Positions 41,386-49,476 are shown, counted from the first letter of the stretch. The stretch: DNA of 64,000 nucleotides from Hamadaea tsunoensis DSM 44101 (GCF_000428945.1 NZ_AUAX01000007.1:310001-374000), one strand, 5' to 3'. Notes: generated by a model not told the origin, from the letters alone. Program-made: numbers and translations.

Positions 41386-42342
41386 GTGACGGAAAAACTT
41401 TCCGACGACGCGTTCGCCGAGCTGGTCGCCCCGCTGCGCGGAGAGCTGCGCGCGCACTGCTACCGCATGCTCGGCTCCGTGCACGACGCCGACGACGCGT
41501 TGCAGGAAGCCCTGCTGCGCGCCTGGCGCGGCTTCGACGGCTACGCCGGCCGCGGTTCCCTGCGCGCTTGGCTGTACACCGTCGCCACCCGCTGCAGCCT
41601 CGACGTCATCGCCGCCCGGGGACGCCGCGCGCTGCCCGCCGACCTCGGCCCCGCCAGCGCGTACGCCGTCCTCGACCAGGGTCCGGCGACGGAGATCGCC
41701 TGGCTGACCGCGTACCCGGACACGGAACTCGCCGCGGAGCGGCGCGAAACGGTCGAGCTGGCGTTCGTCGCCGCGCTGCAGCACCTGCCGGGCAACCAGC
41801 GCGCGGTGCTGCTGCTGTTCGAGGTGCTCGGCTTCTCGGCCGCCGAGATCGCCGAGATGATGGCCACGTCGACCACTGCGGTGAATTCGGCACTGGCCCG
41901 CGCCCGCCGGGTCCTCGCGGAGAAGAGCCCCGAGATCAGCCGGCAGCGGGCGCTGCGGACCCTCACCGACACCGGCGTACGCGCACTCGTCACCGCGTTC
42001 GCCGACGCGTTCGAGCGGCGCGACACGGATGCGCTGGTGGCTCTGCTGACCGAGGACGTCACCTGGTCGATGCCGCCGCTCACCGCCTGGTACGCCGGCC
42101 GCGCCGCCGTGGCCGACTTCGCCGCCCGGATGCCGTTCACGCTGTGCCCCAGCTGGCGATGGCGGCCCGCGGGCGCGAACGGGCAACCGGCGATCGCGTT
42201 CTACGTGGGGGAGAGCCCCGAAGCGGAGCACACGGCGTTCGCGCTGACCGTGTTGACCGTACGCGGGGACCGGGTCTCGGCGATCACCTCGTTCCTCGGC
42301 GACGAGTTCACCGGGCCGTTCGGGTTCCCGAAGTCCGTCTGA
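41386..42342 (+). CDS. ECF sigma factor with C-terminal SnoaL-like domain
   Basis: A 318-residue extracytoplasmic-function sigma factor. Region 2 reads LRGELRAHCYRMLGSVHDAD and DALQEALLRAWRGFDGYAGR; region 4 is LQHLPGNQRAVLLLFEVLGF followed by SAAEIAEMMATSTTAVNSAL. After that a SnoaL-like NTF2 domain of about 120 residues begins ALVTAFADAFERRDTDALVA. This is the SigG/TIGR02960 group, in which the fused domain replaces the anti-sigma factor as the regulator. GTG start; CACAAT lies eight bases upstream. Targets probably include the divergent VOC gene. Confidence 0.92.
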   Translation: MTEKLSDDAFAELVAPLRGELRAHCYRMLGSVHDADDALQEALLRAWRGFDGYAGRGSLRAWLYTVATRCSLDVIAARGRRALPADLGPASAYAVLDQGPATEIAWLTAYPDTELAAERRETVELAFVAALQHLPGNQRAVLLLFEVLGFSAAEIAEMMATSTTAVNSALARARRVLAEKSPEISRQRALRTLTDTGVRALVTAFADAFERRDTDALVALLTEDVTWSMPPLTAWYAGRAAVADFAARMPFTLCPSWRWRPAGANGQPAIAFYVGESPEAEHTAFALTVLTVRGDRVSAITSFLGDEFTGPFGFPKSV

Positions 42343-42449
42343 CCCGCTGCCGGGCCCGTGGGCGGGTGTGCGCTGAGCAGGTGGACGCGCCCGTCGGCGT
42401 CGCTGTTTTCGGGGTGCGGCAGTCAGCCGGCGTCTGGCATCATGGGCCC

Positions 42450-42509
42450 ATGCCGCCGTACCTCCTGGGAATGATGCGCCCCGTCACGGGGCCTGTCGGC
42501 GTGCGTTAA
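42450..42509 (+). CDS. Met-Met leader peptide of methionyl-tRNA synthetase
   Basis: A 19-residue reading frame, MPPYLLGMMRPVTGPVGVR, 79 bp upstream of the metG start. Two consecutive ATG codons (8 and 9) precede a hairpin in the coding sequence itself (GCCCCGTCACGGGGC). CATCAT at 42438-42443 ends six bases before the ATG, so the mRNA may be leaderless and the ribosome would load at once. Stalling at Met-Met when charged tRNA is short would open or close the hairpins downstream, a classic attenuation layout. Supported only by position and codon content. Confidence 0.5.
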   Translation: MPPYLLGMMRPVTGPVGVR

Positions 42510-42521
42510 CCCGCCACTACC

Positions 42522-42540
42522 AGCCCCTGCTGCAGGGGCT
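42522..42540 (+). promoter_or_regulatory. attenuator-like hairpin in the metG leader
   Basis: AGCCCCTG-CTG-CAGGGGCT is a perfect stem 12 bp after the leader-peptide stop. CTGCAGGG within it can also pair with CCCTGCG near 42557-42563, giving an alternative fold before the metG start. No T-box consensus sequence and no S-box is visible. Confidence 0.55.
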
Positions 42541-42588
42541 GTCGGGCGCGATCTGTCCCTGCGTAGCGGGCGCGGATCGGAGATCGTC

Positions 42589-44103
42589 ATGAGTCAGGCC
42601 AACGGTTTCTATGTCACCACGGCCATCCCGTACGTCAATGCCGCACCGCATCTCGGTCACGCGTTGGAGTTGGTGCAGGCGGACGTCCTCGCCCGGCATC
42701 GACGCCTGCGCGGTCAGCCCGTCCGGTTTCTGACCGGTACCGACGAGAACGCGCTGAAGAACGTGACCGCCGCGAAGGCCGCGGGACTGGACGTCGCAGC
42801 CTTCGTGGCGGCGAACGCGGACCGGTTCGCCGAGCTCCGGGAGGTGCTGGAGCTGTCGTTCGACGACTTCATCCGCACGAGCAGCGACCGCCGTCACGCG
42901 CCAGGGGTGCAGCGGTTGTGGCTGCAGAGCGCGGCCCGAGGCGACTTCTATCGGCGCCGCTACGACGGTTTGTACTGCCAGGGCTGTGAACAGTTCTACC
43001 CGCCGGCGGAGCTTCCGGCCGGCCGGTGCCCGGAGCACGGCGTCGTACCTGAGCGGGTGGCCGAGTCCAACTGGTTCTTTCGACTCTCCGATTACGGTGA
43101 CAGGATCCTGCACGCGCTCGAGTCCGGAGCCGTACGCATCGAGCCCGCGGCCAAGCGCAACGAGGTGCTGTCCTTTGTGCGTGCCGGGCTGCAGGACATC
43201 AGCGTCTCGCGGCCGGCGGCGCGCGCCGCGGGTTGGGGCATCCCGGTGCCCGGCGACCCTGAGCAGGTCGTCTACGTGTGGTGGGACGCGCTTGCCAACT
43301 ACGTGACAGCGCTGGGCTACGGCGGCGACGACCGGGCCTACCAGCAGTGGTGGGTCGAGGCGGCGGAACGGGTGCACGTCATCGGCAAGGGCATCGTGCG
43401 GTTCCACGCCGTGTACTGGCTGGCATTGCTGCTGTCCACCGGTCAGCCCTTGCCCGACGCCATCTTCGTGCACGAGTACCTCACCGTGGACAAGGCCAAG
43501 CTGTCCAAGACCGCCGGCAATGCCGTTGACCCGGTCGATCTGGTCGAGCGATACGGCGACGACGCACTGCGTTGGTGGCTCCTGCGCGAGGTCGCCGGCC
43601 TCGGCGACACGGATTTCACGGAGGAGCGGCTACGTGCCCGGTACCACCACGACCTCGCCAACGACCTGGGCAACCTCGTCAACCGCACAGTGTCACTGAT
43701 CCACAAGTACCGCCACGGAACCGTCGGCGACCAGAGCCCCGCAGTCGACGTCGGGAGCGACCTCATCCACCTGTGCGCTGAGCTACCCGCCGACATCGAC
43801 CGTGCCCTGGCAGCGTTCGACCTCCGTGCCGCCACCGACGCGATCTGGGTGGTCGTCGCAGCAGCCAACCGCCTCGTCGAAGCGGAACGGCCATGGGAAC
43901 TCGCGCGACGCGAGCAGGCCGGTGATGACGTCGCCGGCGAGCGGCTTGACGCCGTGCTCACAACGCTGATCACCGCGTGCCGCATCCTCACCCACGAGCT
44001 GACGCCCTTCCTGCCCACGGGCTCGGCCAAACTCGCCGCGCAGCTGGGTGAAGGGCGACAGGTCCCGACCCCGCAGCCGGTCTTTCCGCGACTTGACCCA
44101 TGA
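42589..44103 (+). CDS. metG: methionyl-tRNA synthetase
   Basis: A 504-residue class I synthetase that charges tRNA-Met. The HIGH-type motif is YVNAAPHLGHALELVQADVL; one zinc knuckle is CQGCEQFYPPAELPAGRCPEH; the signature KMSKS loop reads KAKLSKTAGNAVDPVDLVER, that is KLSKT, a permitted variant. The anticodon-binding helices follow (LGNLVNRTVSLIHKYRHGTV). It lacks the extra C-terminal dimerisation domain, like many actinobacterial enzymes. GGAG stands six bases before the ATG. The codon usage is less biased towards GTACG than its neighbours, so it may be acquired or a second copy. Confidence 0.95.
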   Translation: MSQANGFYVTTAIPYVNAAPHLGHALELVQADVLARHRRLRGQPVRFLTGTDENALKNVTAAKAAGLDVAAFVAANADRFAELREVLELSFDDFIRTSSDRRHAPGVQRLWLQSAARGDFYRRRYDGLYCQGCEQFYPPAELPAGRCPEHGVVPERVAESNWFFRLSDYGDRILHALESGAVRIEPAAKRNEVLSFVRAGLQDISVSRPAARAAGWGIPVPGDPEQVVYVWWDALANYVTALGYGGDDRAYQQWWVEAAERVHVIGKGIVRFHAVYWLALLLSTGQPLPDAIFVHEYLTVDKAKLSKTAGNAVDPVDLVERYGDDALRWWLLREVAGLGDTDFTEERLRARYHHDLANDLGNLVNRTVSLIHKYRHGTVGDQSPAVDVGSDLIHLCAELPADIDRALAAFDLRAATDAIWVVVAAANRLVEAERPWELARREQAGDDVAGERLDAVLTTLITACRILTHELTPFLPTGSAKLAAQLGEGRQVPTPQPVFPRLDP

Positions 44104-44211
44104 CCATCCCATCAGCTGCCATCTCGTCCCACCACTACCGCCGAGCGGCTCCGACGACCCACCGAAGGTGTGGAGTCGCACGTGCGTACGAAGGGGGCGT
44201 ATGCTGCCGGG

Positions 44212-44856
44212 ATGACCGGCGCATTCCAGGGCTCGCTCTTCGACGTCGGGCAGGAGATCCGGCTCGGCCCGCTCGACGGCGCCGTGGAGCGCGTGCCGCT
44301 GAGCTTCGGGGCGTGGATCGACCTGCGGCCGGGCTGGATGACCGGCGCCGACGAGCTGTTCCTGCGGCTGGAGCGCGACGTCCCCTGGCGGGCCGAACGC
44401 CGGCAGATGTACGAGCGGGTCGTCGACGTGCCGCGGCTGCTCTGCTTCTACGACGAGGGGCAGGCCCTGCCCGACCCGTCGCTCGACGAGGCGAAGGCGC
44501 TGCTCGACGCGTACTACGCGGCCGAGCTGGGGGAGCCGTTCCGCACCGCCGGGCTGTGCCTCTACCGCGACGGCAAGGACAGCGTCGCCTGGCACGGCGA
44601 CACGGTCGGCCGGGGCGGCACCGACGACACCATGGTCGCCATCCTGTCGGTCGGCGACCCCCGCGCCCTCGCCCTGCGGCCGCGGCCCGAACTCGCCCGG
44701 GGCGGCGGCGAGACGCTGCGCTACGAGCTCGGGCACGGCGACCTGATCGTCATGGGCGGCAGCTGCCAGCGCACGTGGGAGCACGCCATCCCCAAGACGG
44801 CCCGGCCGGCGGGCCCCCGCATCAGCATCCAGTTCCGCGTACGCGGGGTGCGGTGA
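44212..44856 (+). CDS. AlkB-like 2-oxoglutarate/Fe(II) dioxygenase
   Basis: A 214-residue repair dioxygenase. The iron ligands are H and D of SVAWHGDTVGRGGTDDTMVA (HxD) and the H of WEHAIPKTARP; the 2-oxoglutarate arginines are in PRISIQFRVRG (RxSxxxR). AlkB proteins remove methyl groups from N1-methyladenine and N3-methylcytosine in DNA or RNA by oxidation. TATGCT ends six bases before the ATG, so the mRNA is probably leaderless. It converges on the MarR gene, with seven bases between the stops. Confidence 0.92.
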   Translation: MTGAFQGSLFDVGQEIRLGPLDGAVERVPLSFGAWIDLRPGWMTGADELFLRLERDVPWRAERRQMYERVVDVPRLLCFYDEGQALPDPSLDEAKALLDAYYAAELGEPFRTAGLCLYRDGKDSVAWHGDTVGRGGTDDTMVAILSVGDPRALALRPRPELARGGGETLRYELGHGDLIVMGGSCQRTWEHAIPKTARPAGPRISIQFRVRGVR

Positions 44857-44862
44857 CGCGTA

Positions 44863-45294
44863 CTACTCGGTGAGGTTCGCGAGCATGCGGCGCAGCAGCG
44901 TCCTGACCTGCTCGACCTCGGCGGCGCTGAAGCCGGTGAAGGCCCGAGTCGAGACCTCGCCGAACAGCGGCGGCAGGTGCGGCACGAGCGCCTTGCCCGC
45001 GTCGGTGAGCGCGACGACGACGGCACGGCGGTCGGTGCCGTGCCGCTCGCGTCGCAGGAGACCCTTGGCCTCCAGCCGATCCAGCAGGCGGGTCACGCCC
45101 GCGGTGTCGGTGCCGATGTCGTCCTTGAGCCGGCTCGGGCTCGATTCGAGGTGGGCGTACACCAGCAGCGCGGCCTGCTGCATGGTCAGATCGTGCGCCG
45201 CGAGCCGGCGGTCGGTGGCGGCGGCCAGCTCGCGGCCTATCTGGTAGAGCAGGGAGCCGCCGCCGAGAACGAGGGCAATGGGGATGTCGGTCAT
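44863..45294 (-). CDS. MarR-family transcriptional regulator
   Basis: A 143-residue winged-helix regulator. LTMQQAALLVYAHLESSPSR and LKDDIGTDTAGVTRLLDRLE form the recognition helix region, and GLLRRERHGTDRRAVVVALT is the wing with the family's D-R-R signature. MarR proteins are dimers that release DNA on binding small aromatic ligands. No divergent target gene adjoins; upstream is a 370-bp intergenic region with an unusual 23-bp inverted repeat, so its targets are unclear. Confidence 0.92.
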   Translation of the reverse strand: MTDIPIALVLGGGSLLYQIGRELAAATDRRLAAHDLTMQQAALLVYAHLESSPSRLKDDIGTDTAGVTRLLDRLEAKGLLRRERHGTDRRAVVVALTDAGKALVPHLPPLFGEVSTRAFTGFSAAEVEQVRTLLRRMLANLTE

Positions 45295-45390
45295 GAGCTC
45301 ACACTAGCTGCTCCAGCAGTAACTGTCACGACAGCGAAATGACGGCTGGGCAGGTCGATTCGCCGGTGATCGCCAGCGGCTGGGTGGCGA

Positions 45391-45466
45391 TCGACGATCT
45401 TGCGCGAATGTCCGGGCATTCCTGGTATTTCGGACGAAATTCGGGACATTCGCGCAAGATCGTCGA
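45391..45466. repeat. perfect 23-bp inverted repeat in a gene-free region
   Basis: Left arm 45391-45413 starts TCGACGATCTTGCGCGAATG; right arm 45444-45466 is its exact complement. The 30-base loop has further partial symmetry around CATTCCTGGTATTTCGGACG. The region 45295-45663 holds no gene I can support. Confidence 0.85.
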
Positions 45467-45534
45467 GCCTGTCGGGTACGAGTCGGACAGTCGCGACAAA
45501 GGCCCGGGGGTGACGGGTGAAGCGGCGACCGGAC

Positions 45535-45645
45535 CACGGTGAAGGATGCGTCGCCCCACTGTGCTGGCAGTGGAGGCGCCCCGCGCCGGAACGGTCTCCC
45601 GCGCGAGGAGCGGAAGTGAGATCGACGAGCCCGGGACAAAAGGCT
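45535..45645. repeat. family C intergenic repeat, copy 3
   Basis: Core 45586-45641 begins CCGGAACGGTCTCCCGCGCG and ends CCGGGACAAAA. Upstream similarity to copy 1 covers GATGCGTCGCCCCAC and CTGGCAGTGGAGGC. It lies just before the stop of the convergent lipoprotein gene. Confidence 0.75.
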
Positions 45646-45663
45646 CTTGATCTTTTGGGACCT

Positions 45664-46542
45664 TCAGGGGCGCTCATGGGCGATGAAAAGGTGTTGTTCC
45701 AGGACTTCCGGGTCGGTCGAGAGCGTGGCGAGGACGAGCTCCTTGCCCGACTGGTAGATGAGCAGCGAGCGGACGCCGAACGACGGCTTGCCGGCGACCG
45801 TCTTGAATGCGAGGACCACCGACGTCGCGGCGCCGTTCGGGTCGTGCTGCGGAGGACTGGTCTTCCACGTTCCCGTCGCGGTGATCGGATCCGTTTCGGT
45901 GACGTTGTAGGGCAGGAGCCGCCCCGTCGCGACGTACGCCCACCGCACGTCCTCCGCGGTGAAGGTGCCGTCCGGTCGCAGGACGAGGGCGGTGCGGTGC
46001 TGGTCCCGCCAGGTCCCGGCGAGATCCGTCGCCGCCGTGAGCTTGCCGGGCTTCGGCCGGCCGGGGGCGACGGGCGGGCAGTCGCCGCATTTCGCGAAGC
46101 TCTCGAAGACGCCGGGCGACTGGCGGCCCATGTCGACCGACAGGCGCAGGCCCTGGTCGGTGTTGATGGCGAGGAAGGTGCTGAGCGAGATGGCGACCGG
46201 CTGGTTCGCGACGACGTCGAACGTCACCTCGCCGAACGAGTGCCGGCCGTCCGACAGCGGCCGGGCGAGCTGCCATCGGCCGGAGGCCATGCCGGCGCCC
46301 TGTGTCATGTCGACGGCGTCGCGCATGTCGTCACCGGCGAAGAGATAGTCGAGATCCTTGCCGTAGAACTCGCCGTCGGCGGTGAACTCGAACCGGTGGC
46401 CGTGGTCGCCCTGCCAGACGCCGACCAGTTCCGGTCCGGACAGGTCGGCCCAGCGGGAGTCGTCGGGCGCGTTGAGGATGTCGCCGAGGCTGCAGCCCGC
46501 GGCCAGCACCGCGACGGCGACGAAGAGGAGGGTTCTGCGCAT
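45664..46542 (-). CDS. lipoprotein of unknown function
   Basis: A 292-residue exported protein with the signal RRTLLFVAVAVLAAGC (lipobox LAAGC). Two lipocalin-like repeats can be seen: ELVGVWQGDHGHRFEFTADG and later LAGTWRDQHRTALVLRPDGT, each a G-x-W start followed by beta-strands, plus a Cys pair in FAKCGDCPPVA. A ligand-binding role outside the membrane is plausible. It follows the MerR gene by 36 bp and probably shares its transcript. Confidence 0.78.
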   Translation of the reverse strand: MRRTLLFVAVAVLAAGCSLGDILNAPDDSRWADLSGPELVGVWQGDHGHRFEFTADGEFYGKDLDYLFAGDDMRDAVDMTQGAGMASGRWQLARPLSDGRHSFGEVTFDVVANQPVAISLSTFLAINTDQGLRLSVDMGRQSPGVFESFAKCGDCPPVAPGRPKPGKLTAATDLAGTWRDQHRTALVLRPDGTFTAEDVRWAYVATGRLLPYNVTETDPITATGTWKTSPPQHDPNGAATSVVLAFKTVAGKPSFGVRSLLIYQSGKELVLATLSTDPEVLEQHLFIAHERP

Positions 46543-46578
46543 GTGTTCCCCCTGGGCCGAACGGTTGGGGAGACTCTG

Positions 46579-47391
46579 TCAGGTCGCGAAGGGAAACGCT
46601 ACGTCGCAGGCGTCGTTGTCCGCCGCGGCCGCGGCGAAGTCGGTGAAATAGACCTCGCGCGGCGAGGCCGTCATCTCGTGGCCGCGCTCGTCCAGCCATC
46701 TTTCGACCGCCTCGTACGCGCCGAGGATCTGCGGGAACGCGGTCTGCGCCTTGCGAATGCGCGTGTACGCCTCGACGCGGGCCGGTTCGAGCCGCGCGCC
46801 CGGCCCGGCCTCGGCCAGGGGTACGCCGACCGGCAGGCAGATCTCGACGGGGCCGTCGCTGTCCTCGTCGACCTGGCCGTGATAGATCACAAACGACGGT
46901 CCGGCCGGCCCGCCGAGCTTCTCCGCGTGGCGGTAGAGCCGCTCGCTGGCCGAGCCGATGAAGTCCACGAGTTCCGGGACGCGTACGCGGCGCTGCTCGG
47001 TGAGCACGACCTGCTCGGGGACGTCGCGTACGTGGACGGTGAAGTCCGGGACCGGTTCGCCGTCCATCCGCCGCCGCAGGTACGCCGCGAGTTCCCGCTG
47101 GTGCGCGATGCGGGTCTCGACCTGCGCCCAGTAGCCGGCGAGCAACCGTGCCCCGGCCGGACCGGGCGCGGCGAGCACCTCGGCGATCTCGGCCAGCGGC
47201 ATGTCCAGGCGGCGCAGCAGGGCGATCAGGCGGGCGTCGGCCAGCTGCGACTCGTCGTAGCGGCGGTACCCGTTGGCATCGTCCACATGGGCCGGTGGCA
47301 GCAGGCCGAGCCGGTCGTAGAGCCGCAGCGCCTTCGCCGACAGCCGGGACCGCCGGGCGAACGCCCCGATCGTCAGCAGCCGGTCAGGCAC
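46579..47391 (-). CDS. MerR-family regulator with effector-binding domain
   Basis: A 270-residue regulator. The N-terminal winged helix is LTIGAFARRSRLSAKALRLY with YDRLGLLPPAHVDDANGYRR (MerR hallmark), then a coiled linker and a GyrI/BltR-like effector domain (VVLTEQRRVRVPELVDFIGS, then VYFTDFAAAAADNDACDVAF). It should activate genes on binding a lipophilic drug. GTG start; its first codons overlap the last ones of the upstream NAD-binding gene by eight bases, so the two are co-translated. Confidence 0.9.
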   Translation of the reverse strand: MPDRLLTIGAFARRSRLSAKALRLYDRLGLLPPAHVDDANGYRRYDESQLADARLIALLRRLDMPLAEIAEVLAAPGPAGARLLAGYWAQVETRIAHQRELAAYLRRRMDGEPVPDFTVHVRDVPEQVVLTEQRRVRVPELVDFIGSASERLYRHAEKLGGPAGPSFVIYHGQVDEDSDGPVEICLPVGVPLAEAGPGARLEPARVEAYTRIRKAQTAFPQILGAYEAVERWLDERGHEMTASPREVYFTDFAAAAADNDACDVAFPFAT

Positions 47392-48052
47392 CGGCGCCCG
47401 CCTCGTTGATCGCGGGTACCTCCAGAACGCGGTCGGGCCAGCCGTCGCGGGCCACGGTCAGCATCGCCCGGCCGAGGATCTCCGTCGTGGTCACGAACTT
47501 CGGGGCGAGCCGCCGCAGCACCGGGTACAGCGGGGTCGTGATCGCGTACAGGGCGCGGTAGAGGCGGGTACGCGAGGTGATCCCGTGCAGCGGCTGAATG
47601 TAACCGGGCCGGAAGGCGTACGCGTGGAAGGGCAGCGCGAACAGGTCGTTCTCGGTCTTGCCCTTGACCCGCGCCCACATGGACCGGCCGCGTTCGGTGC
47701 CGTCGGTGCCGGCGCCCGAGACGTAGACGAAGGTGGCGTCCGGGTTCCCCTGGGCGATCGGCCGGGCCGCCGCCATCGTCAGGTCGTAGGTCACCTTCCG
47801 GTACGCGTCCTCCGCCATCCCGGCCGAGGAGACGCCGAGGCAGAAGAAGCACGCGTCGTACGCGGCCAGCCGGTCGGCCAGCGGGCTCAGGTCGGCCAGG
47901 TCGGCGTGCTCGATCTCGGTCAGCCTCGCGTGGTGCATCCGGGTCGCCTTGCGCCCGACGGTCAGCACCGCCTCGACGTCGTCGGCGAGCAGGGCTTCGC
48001 GCAGGACGCCCTGGCCGATCATGCCGGTGGCTCCGAAGACGACGACCTTCAT
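47384..48052 (-). CDS. NAD(P)-binding epimerase/oxidoreductase
   Basis: A 222-residue atypical short-chain dehydrogenase. The nucleotide site is MKVVVFGATGMIGQGVLREA; VYVSGAGTDGTERGRSMWAR holds the serine and the lysine (VKGKTEND) of the SDR-like segment, and LPFHAYAFRPGYIQPLHGIT is typical of NAD(P)H-binding epimerases of the YwnB/NmrA-like sort. The substrate is unknown. TACGGT lies seven bases before the ATG and there is no ribosome binding site, so the mRNA is probably leaderless. It starts the operon with merR and the lipoprotein. Confidence 0.85.
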   Translation of the reverse strand: MKVVVFGATGMIGQGVLREALLADDVEAVLTVGRKATRMHHARLTEIEHADLADLSPLADRLAAYDACFFCLGVSSAGMAEDAYRKVTYDLTMAAARPIAQGNPDATFVYVSGAGTDGTERGRSMWARVKGKTENDLFALPFHAYAFRPGYIQPLHGITSRTRLYRALYAITTPLYPVLRRLAPKFVTTTEILGRAMLTVARDGWPDRVLEVPAINEAGAGA

Positions 48053-48095
48053 GCCAGACACCGTACGCGGTTTTTCATGCCGGACACCGTACGCG
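48049..48095. repeat. 26-bp tandem duplication over a start codon
   Basis: TCATGCCAGACACCGTACGC at 48049 recurs at 48075 with one mismatch. On the minus strand this duplicates TACGGT-N7-ATG, that is both the -10 box and the start codon of the gene ending at 47384; the second ATG is out of frame. Confidence 0.7.
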
Positions 48096-48157
48096 CCGGG
48101 GCCGGAGCGGCGGCAGAGCCAGGCCGTCCGGCCGAGCGTTCTCTGCCCGGCGGGTAC

Positions 48158-48201
48158 TTGTATCAAGATCGTTTTTGTGGTATCATGCCCGGATACCACA
48201 A
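48158..48201 (+). promoter_or_regulatory. promoter with 10-bp-arm operator for the dienelactone hydrolase
   Basis: TTGTAT (48158-48163) and TATCAT (48181-48186) are 17 bp apart. TTGTGGTATC (48175-48184) and GATACCACAA (48192-48201) are perfect arms around a 7-base centre and cover the -10 and the predicted start near 48193. Confidence 0.65.
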
Positions 48202-48215
48202 TTAGCATCGGCCGC

Positions 48216-48977
48216 ATGTGTCATGACTCCGATGCCTCCCCGCCCGTCTTCGGGCCGCCCGTCAGCGCCGTCACGGCCGCCGGTGGCGTACTGACCTCCG
48301 TGGACGGGCAGCCGTTCGCCTCCTACCTCGCCGCTCCGCGGGAGCCGTCGGGCGCCGCCGTCGTCGTGCTGCCGGACAACCGCGGGCTGTCGGGCTTCTA
48401 CGAGCAGCTGTGCGTACGCCTCGCCGAGCAGGGGCACTGGGCGCTCGCGGTCGACTACTACAGCCGTACGGCCGGGCTGGAGTACGCGTCGCGTACCGGG
48501 TTCGACGATCTGGCGACGCTGATGCCGCATCTGATGGGGCTCAAGAAGGAGACGCTCTACGGCGACATCCAGACCGGGATCGACCACGTGCGCCGGCTGT
48601 CCGACCGGCCCGTCGCGACGGTCGGGTTCTGCGTCGGCGGCCGCTTCGCCTTCCTGACAGGCCGGCCCGAATTCGAGCTCGCCGGCGTCGCCGGGTTCTA
48701 CGGCGCCCTCGACCCGATCAACGGGGCACCCGGACCCATCCAGCTCGCGGCGGATCTGCGTACGCCGGTCCTGGGCTTGTTCGGCGGAGCCGACGAGGGC
48801 ATCCCGGCCGAGGCGGTCGCGCGGTTCGGCGCTGCGCTCGCGGCCGCCGGGGTGCGCCACGACCTCGTGACCTACCCCGGCGCGCCGCACAGCTTCTTCG
48901 ACCTGCACCAGGAGGAGCACCTCGCCGCATCGGCGGACGCGTGGCGGCGGCTCCTGGAGTTCCTGGGCGGCCTGTGA
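48216..48977 (+). CDS. dienelactone hydrolase family protein
   Basis: A 253-residue alpha/beta hydrolase. The nucleophile elbow is ATVGFCVGGRFAFLTG, with the cysteine in GFCVGG as in dienelactone hydrolases; the acid and base lie in FGGADEGIPAEAV and YPGAPHSFFDLHQEEH. These enzymes open lactones from chlorocatechol or related breakdown, but many act on general esters. It is divergent from the NAD-binding gene, and the palindromic operator at 48175-48201 should control it. A Rieske or catechol gene is not nearby. Confidence 0.92.
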   Translation: MCHDSDASPPVFGPPVSAVTAAGGVLTSVDGQPFASYLAAPREPSGAAVVVLPDNRGLSGFYEQLCVRLAEQGHWALAVDYYSRTAGLEYASRTGFDDLATLMPHLMGLKKETLYGDIQTGIDHVRRLSDRPVATVGFCVGGRFAFLTGRPEFELAGVAGFYGALDPINGAPGPIQLAADLRTPVLGLFGGADEGIPAEAVARFGAALAAAGVRHDLVTYPGAPHSFFDLHQEEHLAASADAWRRLLEFLGGL

Positions 48978-48978
48978 G

Positions 48979-49293
48979 CTACTCGCTCTTGGGGGGTTCT
49001 TCCTTCGGGGACTCCGGCTTGTCCTTGTTGATCCAGTCCCGGACCTCGTTGCTAGCCCGGTTCAGGTTGTTGGTCACCGCGTCGGCGAGCATGTGGCCGA
49101 CGTCCTTCAGGTCCGTCCGCACGGCGTCGTCCTTGACGGCGTTGCCGGCCGTCTTGAACAGGTCCTCCAGCGCGGTGCCCAGCTTGTTGAAGGCGTCCGG
49201 CATCTCGCTCGGGCCGGACTGCTCGTAGTGCAGCTTCAGCTTGAGGCCGAGGCCCTGCAGGCGCTCGCCGATCTCGTTCCACTCGTTGGCCAT
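48979..49293 (-). CDS. small conserved helical protein
   Basis: A 104-residue protein without signal peptide. ANEWNEIGERLQGLGLKLKL and ALEDLFKTAGNAVKDDAVRT are amphipathic helices; the tail DKPESPKEEPPKSE is acidic and disordered. I know this pattern from uncharacterised actinobacterial proteins; it may bind a membrane or another helix bundle. It converges on the dienelactone hydrolase gene with one base between stops. Upstream (49294-49476) there is no gene, only direct repeats of CGGCCCAACGGG. Confidence 0.7.
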   Translation of the reverse strand: MANEWNEIGERLQGLGLKLKLHYEQSGPSEMPDAFNKLGTALEDLFKTAGNAVKDDAVRTDLKDVGHMLADAVTNNLNRASNEVRDWINKDKPESPKEEPPKSE

Positions 49294-49476
49294 GCGTCCA
49301 GCATGCCCCGGCGGCGCCACCGCGTCCCGCGATCACGCCCCTGACTCTCCCCCCAATTCGCGCCCCCGCCGCCCCCTAAGCCCTGATCCCGCCGCGCGGC
49401 CCAACGGGATCATGCGCGGCCCAACGGGCGCGAGGCAGGCGGGTAGCCCCAACGGGCGGCCCGAGCGAGGTGGGGC

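Noticed and set aside
42510-42588. T-box or SAM riboswitch before metG
   Set aside because: No T-box consensus and no S-box core can be found; the Met-Met leader peptide explains the hairpins better.
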